From positions 62,001 through 126,000 of the forward strand of contig NZ_BBYG01000014.1 of assembly GCF_001184025.1 (NCBI RefSeq): DNA of 64,000 bases, read 5' to 3'. Source of the stretch: Streptomyces maremycinicus. GTDB lineage: Bacteria > Actinomycetota > Actinomycetes > Streptomycetales > Streptomycetaceae. Under the pieces are notes generated by a model. It searched no databases and was not told where the DNA came from. It saw only the letters and a list, made by a program, of their open reading frames with translations. Both the position numbers and the translations under genes were made by a program. Below are positions 17,153-24,282 of this stretch, in pieces. The stretch's first letter is position 1. The number at the start of each line of letters is the position of its first letter.

Positions 17153-18142
17153 TCACGGCATCGTGATCACGATCTTGCCGCGGGTGTGTCCTCCTTCCAG
17201 GCGCCGCAGGGCCTCGGCCGTGTCGGCCAGGGCGCAGGTCCGGTCGATCACCGGGGTGAGGCCGCCCGCCTCGATGAGCGCGGTGACGGCGAGCAGGTCC
17301 TCCTGGGCCGGTCCGGCCGGGGTCGCCGGGAGGATCGTGCGGAGCCGTTGCCGGGCGAACCCGTCGACCGCGATCACACGGAGCATGGAGCCCACCGCGC
17401 CGAACGCGCGGCCGGGTGAGCCACCGCCGTTGGCCACGAGTGTTCCTGTCGGGATGAGCGTCCGCCGCAGCCGGCTCAGCGGACGGTTGCCGACGTTGTC
17501 GAGGATCACGTCGTAGCGCTCCGGTCCCGCCGTGAAGTCCTGCCGGGTGTGGTCGACGACGTGCGCGGCGCCGAGTGAGCGCACCAGATCGACGTTGGCC
17601 GTGCCGCACACGCCGGTGACCTCCGCGCCGAGGCCCGCGGCGATCTGTACGGCGAACGTGCCGACGCCACCGGCCGCCCCGTTGACCAGCACCCGCTGCC
17701 CGGCCCGCACCCGGCCCACGGTCCGGATGCCCCGCAGCGCGGTCACCGCCGCCATCGGCACGGCCGCGGCCTGCTCGAAGGTCAGACCGGCGGGCTTGCG
17801 GACCAGCAGCTCCGCGGTGGTGCGCGCGTGCTCGGCGAGGGAACCGTGGGCGAAGCCCAGTACCTCGTCGCCCGGCCGGAACCCTGTCACGCCGGCTCCG
17901 ACCGCCTCGATCCGCCCGGCGACGTCGATACCGGCCACCCGGCACCTCGGACGCGTCAGCCCCACGCCTCCCATCAGCCGCGCCACATAGGGATCGCCGC
18001 GCAGCATGTGCCAGTCGTAGGGGTTCAGCGCGGCGGCACGGACCCGCACCGAGACCTGGTGGTCCGAGATCTCGGGCCGTTCGGTGTCCACCAGCTTCAG
18101 GACGTCCGGCGGGCCGAACCGCTCCTGCACGACTGCCTTCGT
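17153..18142 (-). CDS. NADPH-quinone-type MDR oxidoreductase
   Basis: The protein of about 329 residues is a zinc-independent medium-chain dehydrogenase: KAVVQERFGPPDVLKLVDTE at the start, GIDVAGRIEAVGAGVTGFRP, GDEVLGFAHGSLAEHA, and the nucleotide-binding AGQRVLVNGAAGGVGTFAVQ near the middle. Such enzymes reduce quinones or enones with NADPH. The usual first codon of the family (Met-Lys-Ala) is here ACG-AAG-GCA, with GAGGGAG placed 7 nt before the ACG; the nearest GTG is four codons later (18130). The two operators upstream and the TetR gene beyond suggest induction by an electrophile or drug. Confidence 0.88.
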   Translation of the reverse strand, partial: TKAVVQERFGPPDVLKLVDTERPEISDHQVSVRVRAAALNPYDWHMLRGDPYVARLMGGVGLTRPRCRVAGIDVAGRIEAVGAGVTGFRPGDEVLGFAHGSLAEHARTTAELLVRKPAGLTFEQAAAVPMAAVTALRGIRTVGRVRAGQRVLVNGAAGGVGTFAVQIAAGLGAEVTGVCGTANVDLVRSLGAAHVVDHTRQDFTAGPERYDVILDNVGNRPLSRLRRTLIPTGTLVANGGGSPGRAFGAVGSMLRVIAVDGFARQRLRTILPATPAGPAQEDLLAVTALIEAGGLTPVIDRTCALADTAEALRRLEGGHTRGKIVITMP

Positions 18143-18209
18143 CGGGGCGCTCCCTCTGTGCGGCTTCGACGGCCGGCCGAGGCGCCCGAGGCTGCCTTCC
18201 GACCCGGTG

Positions 18210-18226
18210 GGTGTACGCCGTACACC
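18210..18226. promoter_or_regulatory. Operator GGTGTACGCCGTACACC
   Basis: This 17-bp near-perfect palindrome lies between the TetR gene and the oxidoreductase. It is the exact reverse complement of the copy at 18249-18265. The placement suggests repression of the oxidoreductase by the adjacent TetR protein. Confidence 0.75.
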
Positions 18227-18248
18227 TCTGTCTCTGCGTCGCACGGTA

Positions 18249-18265
18249 GGTGTACGGCGTACACC
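18249..18265. promoter_or_regulatory. Operator GGTGTACGGCGTACACC
   Basis: Second copy of the same palindrome, centred 39 bp from the first, close to the end of the TetR gene. Paired sites suggest cooperative binding. Confidence 0.75.
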
Positions 18266-18292
18266 CGTCAAGAGCGGAGGGCGATCGGGTTC

Positions 18293-18994
18293 TCAGGTCC
18301 TGCCCAGGAGGCGCTCGAGGCCGTCCAGCGTCAGGTCCAGAGCGAACTCGAACTCGAACTGGTCGTCGCAGCCCGAGCCGACGACGGACTCCGGGTCATG
18401 GGCGACCGCCATGGCCAGTTCGGTGATGTGCGGGTAGCGCGCGGCCATCTCCTCGGGCGGCATCGCGTCCGGGTCGGGCTCACCGGTGCCGGCACGGTCC
18501 TCGAACAGCTCCTGGGAGAAGCCGAGGAGGCGGCTGCCCATGACGTGCAGCGCGTGATGGACCAGCTGGACCGGGAACCCTCCGGCACGGAAGATCCCGA
18601 TCATCGAGTCCAGGTACCGCATCACCGCGGGCGTCGGGGCGGTCCGCGCCTTCGTCCGCGACTCGATGACCGCGGGCGCCCACGGGTGGCGCAGCAGCAT
18701 GCCGCGGGCCGACAGCACCCGCCGGCGCACGGTGGTCTTCCAGTCGGTGTCGGCGGCCGGTGGATCGATCTCGTCCATGAGGACGTCGATCATGCCGTCC
18801 AGCAACTCGTTCTTGTTGGCCACGTGCTTGTAGAGCGCCATCGGCACGACGCCGAGCGCCTGGGCGATGTTGCGCATGCTGAGCGCGTCGACACCGCCCT
18901 CGTCGGCCAGCGCGACGGCGGCACTCAGCAACCGCCCCTTGCTCAGCGGCGGGCGGGACCGCGCCGCGACGCCCGCCTTCCTCGTGATCTCCAC
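18293..18994 (-). CDS. TetR family repressor (TetR_C_1 type)
   Basis: The 233-residue protein has an N-terminal helix-turn-helix (LLSAAVALADEGGVDALSMR, NIAQALGVVPMALYKHVANK) and a C-terminal domain of the TetR/ActII type (LLDGMIDVLMDEIDPPAADT, HPWAPAVIESRT). It lies 151 bp upstream of the oxidoreductase in the same direction, and the gap holds two copies of a GTGTAC-type palindrome, so the oxidoreductase is its probable target. TetR proteins of this type often bind small aromatic or polyketide ligands. Confidence 0.92.
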   Translation of the reverse strand: MEITRKAGVAARSRPPLSKGRLLSAAVALADEGGVDALSMRNIAQALGVVPMALYKHVANKNELLDGMIDVLMDEIDPPAADTDWKTTVRRRVLSARGMLLRHPWAPAVIESRTKARTAPTPAVMRYLDSMIGIFRAGGFPVQLVHHALHVMGSRLLGFSQELFEDRAGTGEPDPDAMPPEEMAARYPHITELAMAVAHDPESVVGSGCDDQFEFEFALDLTLDGLERLLGRT

Positions 18995-19021
18995 CGTCTC
19001 CCCTCCCGTGCGACGACGCCG

Positions 19022-19837
19022 TCACCGCGCCGGACGGGACACCAGGGTATGCGTGAAGGGGGTGACGGGGCGTTCGAGGCGCTCGCCGTCCACGGTGATG
19101 TCGACCGCCTCGTTGTAGAAGGCGACCAGCTCGCCTATCGCGGCCACGGCGGGCAGCGGGGCGGGGTAGCTCCACGCGAGGTCGGGCGGCACGTCCGCCT
19201 CGCCGGCCCAGGACCAGTACGTCGCGGTGCCCTTGTAGGGACAGCCGGTGCGGTGGTCGGTGGGGGTCAGGAGGTCGAGTCGGACGTCCTCGCGCGGGAT
19301 GTAGTAGCGGGTCGGCAGACCGGTCTCGAAGAGCAGGACCGGGCGGCGGGTGTCGGCGACGACCGTGCCGGCGATCTCGACCCGCACATGCCGGCTGCTG
19401 GGCAGGGCGTCGACCCGTTTGTGCGGGTCACGGGGGTGGATGTAGATCTCCTCCTCTTCCTCGTACCAGTGGTCGAGTCCCCTGCCCGTGCGCCGGAACC
19501 ACTCGAAGGCGATGTGACCGGCCAGGTCCGCCGCGGGGAAGGTCCAGGCCGCGTTCTCCAGCAGCTCGCCGTCCACTTCGAGGTCGTAGAAGACCTGCGA
19601 GCCCGTGTGGGTGCCGGCGGGCGGGTTCCGCGCCGGCCGCAGCAGGTCCGTCCGCACCTCCGCGCGCGGGAAGGCGTACAACGGCACTGGCACCCCGGGC
19701 TCCCAGACCAGGACGGGGTGGCGGCTGTCGACGACGGTGAACTCGCCCTTGCGGCCCCGGACCCAGCGCGGACTGGGCTCCCACAGCAGACCTTCAGGGG
19801 TGGCGCGCACGGAATCGGCGGTGCTGAGCTCGGTCAT
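19022..19837 (-). CDS. DUF427 protein with two DUF427 units
   Basis: The 271-residue protein carries two similar halves, each with a VVDSRHPVLVWEPG or VADTRRPVLLFETG segment, a PLYAFPRAEVRTDLL or RYYIPREDVRLDLL segment, and a closing TGSQVFYDLEVDG or KGTATYWSWAGE segment. This is the DUF427 duplication common in actinobacteria; the fold is a small beta barrel and the function is unsettled. It starts at ATG 19837 behind GGAGGAAACC. It is a separate unit from the TetR gene to its left and the GH43 gene to its right. Confidence 0.85.
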   Translation of the reverse strand: MTELSTADSVRATPEGLLWEPSPRWVRGRKGEFTVVDSRHPVLVWEPGVPVPLYAFPRAEVRTDLLRPARNPPAGTHTGSQVFYDLEVDGELLENAAWTFPAADLAGHIAFEWFRRTGRGLDHWYEEEEEIYIHPRDPHKRVDALPSSRHVRVEIAGTVVADTRRPVLLFETGLPTRYYIPREDVRLDLLTPTDHRTGCPYKGTATYWSWAGEADVPPDLAWSYPAPLPAVAAIGELVAFYNEAVDITVDGERLERPVTPFTHTLVSRPAR

Positions 19838-19908
19838 GTCGGTTTCCTCCCTCGGATCCCTCCCTCGGAAGCTCCGCTGCCCTCCGCGTTCCCCGCAGGA
19901 GGGAGGCG

Positions 19909-21390
19909 TCACCGTCCGTGCAGTGCCTCCGGGTCGTCGGCGCCGCTGTAGGTGAACGACCGGAACAGCACCGCGCCCTCGGAGCAGGCGAGTCCGACCG
20001 TCCGGCCCGTCATGCCCGCGGCGACCTCGGTCGAGAAGTACCGGCCGTCGATACGGCCGAGTTCCCGGAATCCGTCCGGGCCGGAGGTGCCCGCCACCAC
20101 CTCGTCGGGCCCCATGTCGACGCCGAAGGGCGTCGCGGCGGTGTGCGGTACGACGCGCAGTTCGAGGGTCGTCTCTCCGGTGGCGGCGGCTTCGCCCAGG
20201 ACCGCGTGCGCCGCGCCGATCCGGGCGACGGCACGCACGCGGCCGTCCGCCACTTCGACGCATACGGCGTGACGGGGGTCGATGCGCAGCTCCAGTCCTC
20301 CGGACCCGCCGGCCTCCTCGGAGGCGATCACCGCTGCCCGCGCCCGCAGGTAGAGGTGTTCCTGGCGACGGCCCACGAAGACCGGACCGGCCGTCGCGGT
20401 CAGCAGGCGGCCGCGGTCCGTCGCCTTCAGCACGTCGGCGGGGAAGCCGCCCGGCGCGACCCAGGACGGCGGCAGGGCCCGCCCCGCATCCGGCAGGTGC
20501 TCGGTGAGCTCAGCCGCGTCGTCCGGCTGGATCGGTCCGGCGACGACGGGCCACTCCTCGCTCCAGCGCACCTCACAGGCGAAGGTCTCACGGCCGAGCA
20601 CGTGCCACTCGGGACTGCTGCCGCGCGGCCGGACACCCAGGTAGACCATCGCCCACGTCCCGTCGGGACGCTGCACCAGGTCGGCGTGACCGGTGCTCTG
20701 GACGGGAGCGTCGCTGCCGCGCGCGGTGAGGACCGGATTGCCGGGGCAGGCCTCGAAGGGGCCGGCCGGCGAGGGGCCCCTGGCGAGGGTGACCGCGTGG
20801 CCGCGTTCGGTGCCGCCCTCGGCGACGATCAGGTACCAGTGCTCGCCGATGCGGTACAGGTGGGGACCCTCCGGGAACTTGCCGCCCGTCCCCTGCCAGA
20901 GCCGCCGTCGCTCGGTGAGCAGGGCGCCGGTGCGCGGGTCCAGGACGGCCTGCACGATCCCCTCGCCGAAGCGGCTCCAGGTCAGCAGACAGGCGCCGTC
21001 GTCGTCCCAGGCGAGGTCGGGGTCGATGCCCAGCGCGTCGGGGATCCACACCGGGTCCGACCACGGGCCGGCCGCGTCGTCGGCGGTGACCAGGAACATC
21101 CTCGGCTCGGCCGCCAGCAGGGTGGTGACCATCCAGAAGCGGCCGTCGTGATGCCGGAGGGTGGGCGCCAGGATCCCGCCCGAGGCCGCGACCCCCTCCA
21201 GCGGCAACTGCGACGGCCGGTCCAGCGCGTGGCCGATGTGCTCCCAGGTGCGCAGATCGGTCGACCGGTGGATCGGCACGCCCGGCGCGTACTCGAAACT
21301 GGAGTTGGCCAGGTAGTACACGTCTCCCACACGGCAGACGCTGGGGTCGGGATGGAATCCGGGAACGACCGGGCGGACGGGCAGCTGCAC
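19909..21390 (-). CDS. GH43 family glycosidase
   Basis: The 493-residue protein has a five-bladed propeller of the GH43 type. The base Asp lies in PGFHPDPSV (about residue 15), the pKa-modulating Asp in GIDPDLAWDDDG, and the acid Glu in KFPEGPHLYRIG. A C-terminal sandwich (about 330-490) resembles that of beta-xylosidases. Family members release xylose or arabinose from plant glycans. There is no signal peptide, so it acts on sugars already taken up. It follows the MFS gene in the same direction, and the palindromic operator at 23231 lies upstream of both. The GTG at 21390 has only a weak ribosome site. Confidence 0.9.
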   Translation of the reverse strand: MQLPVRPVVPGFHPDPSVCRVGDVYYLANSSFEYAPGVPIHRSTDLRTWEHIGHALDRPSQLPLEGVAASGGILAPTLRHHDGRFWMVTTLLAAEPRMFLVTADDAAGPWSDPVWIPDALGIDPDLAWDDDGACLLTWSRFGEGIVQAVLDPRTGALLTERRRLWQGTGGKFPEGPHLYRIGEHWYLIVAEGGTERGHAVTLARGPSPAGPFEACPGNPVLTARGSDAPVQSTGHADLVQRPDGTWAMVYLGVRPRGSSPEWHVLGRETFACEVRWSEEWPVVAGPIQPDDAAELTEHLPDAGRALPPSWVAPGGFPADVLKATDRGRLLTATAGPVFVGRRQEHLYLRARAAVIASEEAGGSGGLELRIDPRHAVCVEVADGRVRAVARIGAAHAVLGEAAATGETTLELRVVPHTAATPFGVDMGPDEVVAGTSGPDGFRELGRIDGRYFSTEVAAGMTGRTVGLACSEGAVLFRSFTYSGADDPEALHGR

Positions 21391-21593
21391 GACATGACTT
21401 TCTGTTGGTCGGCCGAAGGCGGGACGCGAGGGCAGGGGCGGGCGAGCGGGACAGGGGCGGGAACGAGGCAGGGGCGAGCGAGCGGCGCCGGGGCAGCCGA
21501 GCGGGCCGGTCGAGCACGGACGGGCGTCCGGCTCGCCCGGCCTCGGCGCGGCTCACCGATTCGGCCTCGGCGCGGCCCGCCGTGTCGGCCCGG

Positions 21594-23090
21594 TCAGGCC
21601 GCCTTGTCGGCCTCGGTCAGCGTGTCGTCGGTCTCGGGATCACGCAGGGGCGGGATGAACAGGGAGAGCACCAGCGCCAGCAGGGTGACGAGAGCGCCGA
21701 GCCAGAAGACCCAGGCGTATCCGGCGTCCTGGTAGAAGGCGGTGCCGTCGACCACGGTGCTGTGGGCGCCGAGCAGGGCGTACGCGCCGGCGGTGACGAT
21801 GGCTCCGAACAGGCTGATCAGCATGTTGAGCATGCCGCTGCCGAGCCCCTGTTCGTCCCGGGAGACGACGCCGACCACGAGCACCGGCGCACCCGCCACC
21901 ACGACACCGGCGCCGATGTTGGCGACGCAGGACGTCAGGGCGAGCTCCAGCTCGTTCCCGTGGAAGAAGCCGACGAGCGTGTAGCCGACGGCCATGACCA
22001 CCAGGCCCGCGATCCAGACCTTGCGGGGGTCGAGGCTGCGCAGGAAGCGGCTGACGAGGATGCCGGTACCGAACATCACCAGGTTCCAGCTCACGCTGAC
22101 CACGGCGTTGTGCTGCGCCGTCCATCCGAGACCGGCCGAGACACCCGGGATGTGCGGGAAGAGGGCGAGCAGAATGGCCAGGCCCGGCATGGTGAAGGCG
22201 ACCGTCTGGGCGAGGCCTCCGGCGGTGAGCGCCAGGGCCACCGGGCGGCGGCGCAGCACCCCCAGGTCGAGGATGGGGTGGGCGCTGGCCCGCTCGACGA
22301 ACAGGAAGGCGACCAGGGCGGCGGCTCCGGCGCCGAGCCAGCCGAGCGTCCGGACGTCCGTCCAGCCCCAGCTCTGGCCCTGGCCCTGGCCCTGGCCGAC
22401 GGCATAGATCACGGCGGTGAGGCCGCCGCCGAGGACCAGCCCGCCCGCCCAGTCGAAGCCCGAGTCGAAGGCATGGCGCGGCGTCTCCGGCACGAGCACG
22501 GCGACCAGCAGGAACGCGACGGCGGTGGCGGCGGCGAGGAACCACAGGGCACCTCGGTAGCCCCACTCGTCGACGAGCCATCCCGCCAGGAAGGGGGTGC
22601 CGAGGGCGACCAGTCCGACGCTGCTGCCGATCATGCCGCTCGCCGACTTGACCAGCCGCCGCGGGAAGATGTCGCGCACCGCGGCGAAGGAGAGCGCGCC
22701 GAACGGGCCGTAGAAGCCGGCGATCGCGCGGCCGATCAGTACCAGCCAGAAGTCTCCGGCCAGGGCGGCCAGGGCCTCGCCGCCCGCTCCCAGGGCCATC
22801 ATGGCGAGCATGACGCGCTTCCTGCCGTACAGGTCACCGAGCTTGATGGCGAACGGCGTCAGCAGGGTGGACACCAGAGTGAGCGTGAGCCCGAACCATG
22901 CCACCTGGGTGGTGTGGAAGCTCTGCGCGACGCTCGCGGTCGCGTTGGCGCCGAGGATGCCGCCCGCGGCCAGGAGCTGGGTGGGCCAGGCGAGCGCGAT
23001 GAGCACCGCGACGAGACGGAGGTTCCAGCCGCCGCCGGTCTTGGCGGACGGCGCGATGTCGAGTGAGGGGCTAGGCGACGTCGGTGTCAT
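21594..23090 (-). CDS. MFS transporter in glycosidase cluster
   Basis: The 498-residue protein has about 12-14 membrane helices and MFS motif A in the 2-3 loop (LGDLYGRKRVMLA). The layout resembles the EmrB/QacA or sugar-glycoside class (helices at about 25-45, 60-80, 90-110 and so on). GGAGGG precedes its ATG. Its placement with GH43 and opposite the TetR, GH78 and GH3 genes suggests import of a glycoside that the cytosolic glycosidases then open, though export of the aglycone is equally possible. Confidence 0.88.
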   Translation of the reverse strand: MTPTSPSPSLDIAPSAKTGGGWNLRLVAVLIALAWPTQLLAAGGILGANATASVAQSFHTTQVAWFGLTLTLVSTLLTPFAIKLGDLYGRKRVMLAMMALGAGGEALAALAGDFWLVLIGRAIAGFYGPFGALSFAAVRDIFPRRLVKSASGMIGSSVGLVALGTPFLAGWLVDEWGYRGALWFLAAATAVAFLLVAVLVPETPRHAFDSGFDWAGGLVLGGGLTAVIYAVGQGQGQGQSWGWTDVRTLGWLGAGAAALVAFLFVERASAHPILDLGVLRRRPVALALTAGGLAQTVAFTMPGLAILLALFPHIPGVSAGLGWTAQHNAVVSVSWNLVMFGTGILVSRFLRSLDPRKVWIAGLVVMAVGYTLVGFFHGNELELALTSCVANIGAGVVVAGAPVLVVGVVSRDEQGLGSGMLNMLISLFGAIVTAGAYALLGAHSTVVDGTAFYQDAGYAWVFWLGALVTLLALVLSLFIPPLRDPETDDTLTEADKAA

Positions 23091-23230
23091 GCCAGCCCTC
23101 CTTTCACGGAGGTGCCGAAGGGAGTGAGCGGAGATGTGGGGAGTGCGCGGAGGATCGAACCCGCCGTGACCTCCTCGTCCCGGAGGGGTCGGCGTGGCGA
23201 TCCGTCGTCGCGTGACGTCGATGATGACCC

Positions 23231-23256
23231 GAACACCTAGTGCTTACTAGGTGTTC
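23231..23256. promoter_or_regulatory. 26-bp operator, arms GAACACCTAGT/ACTAGGTGTTC
   Basis: Perfect 11-bp inverted repeats flank the 4-bp spacer GCTT. The site lies between the divergent MFS and TetR genes and is repeated, with small changes, upstream of the rhamnosidase gene. It is the best candidate for the TetR binding site. Confidence 0.85.
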
Positions 23257-23337
23257 GGCAGGTGACCCATGTCACACGCCGCTGGGCACTCCCGGCCCGT
23301 CACGGGCACCTCACAGCGCCCCGGTACCGTTTCACCC

Positions 23338-23961
23338 ATGGCGACACCCAGGGGGCCGCGCGGCGGCTACACGGCAGGCCGGGCCCGGCGCACCCAGATC
23401 CTCGAGGCGGCACTGCTGCGCTTCGGGCAGGACGGCTACCGCAAGACCTCCCTCGCCCGGATCGCCCGGGACGCCGAGATCACCGACGCCGGACTGCTGC
23501 ACCACTTCCGCGACAAGCAGCAGCTTCTGCTGGCCGTGGTCGAGCACTGGCACGACCGCATGGACACGCAGTGGGAGCGGGTGTCGGAGTCGGTGCGGGA
23601 CGCGTTCCGCTGCCACCTGGAGGACACCGCCGAGACGCTCACCATGCCGGGCATGGTGGAGCTCGCCGTCGTGGTCTCCGCGGAGGCGACGGCGCCGGAC
23701 CATCCGGCCCACGACTTCTTCACCCACTGGCAGGAGAAGGGCGTGAAAGAGCTCACGGAGCGCCTGCGCGCCGGAAGCCGCAACGGCGAACTGCTGCCCG
23801 ACCTGGACCACGACGGCATCGCCCGCGAGTGCGCCGCCCTCGACGTCGGCCTGCGCCAGCACTGGCTCGCCTCCGGCCGCTCCTTCGACCTCACCCCGGT
23901 GATGCACGCCCACCTGGACCGTCTGATGCGCAGCATCTCCACGGACGGACGAGGGCTGTAG
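23338..23961 (+). CDS. TetR family regulator of glycoside regulon
   Basis: The 207-residue protein has an N-terminal helix-turn-helix (RRTQILEAALLRFGQDGYRK, TSLARIARDAEITDAGLLHHF) and a TetR_C_6-like helical ligand domain. It begins at ATG 23338. It sits between the leftward MFS/GH43 genes and the rightward GH78/GH3 genes, and identical palindromes precede each of these groups, so it probably represses both and releases on a sugar or aglycone. Confidence 0.92.
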   Translation: MATPRGPRGGYTAGRARRTQILEAALLRFGQDGYRKTSLARIARDAEITDAGLLHHFRDKQQLLLAVVEHWHDRMDTQWERVSESVRDAFRCHLEDTAETLTMPGMVELAVVVSAEATAPDHPAHDFFTHWQEKGVKELTERLRAGSRNGELLPDLDHDGIARECAALDVGLRQHWLASGRSFDLTPVMHAHLDRLMRSISTDGRGL

Positions 23962-24031
23962 GGCCGGGACCGCAGGGCGAGGGACGGCCGGGACCGTAGG
24001 GCGGGGGCGGCCGGGACCGCAGACCGGGGGC
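23962..24031. repeat. Three imperfect 23-24 bp units after TetR gene
   Basis: GGCCGGGACCGYAG recurs at 23962, 23986 and 24009 with G-rich fillers. It begins at the TetR stop. It may be a minor slippage product; no hairpin of note is seen. Confidence 0.45.
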
Positions 24032-24176
24032 GGCGGGGCAGGGACGGACCCCTCCGGGCAAGGCCCCTCGCTCGATACCAGGAACACCCCCGGAAACCGT
24101 TTGTCATGCGCATGACTCACGGTGCGCACCCGCGTGTCCACTCCCGCGCCCACCATGTGATTCACCTCATACACAT

Positions 24177-24202
24177 GAACACCTAGCGTTCACTAGGTAT
24201 TG
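24177..24202. promoter_or_regulatory. 26-bp operator copy upstream of rhamnosidase
   Basis: The arms GAACACCTAG and CTAGGTATTG flank CGTTCA, matching the 23231-23256 site at most positions. It lies 80 bp before the GH78 start, where it should overlap the promoter. Confidence 0.8.
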
Positions 24203-24282
24203 GCGCGCATGATCGAGCCTGCTCATCTCCGTTCCACGGATCCCGCCCCCGACATCCACGCCCACGGCGCCGAGGACTCGAC

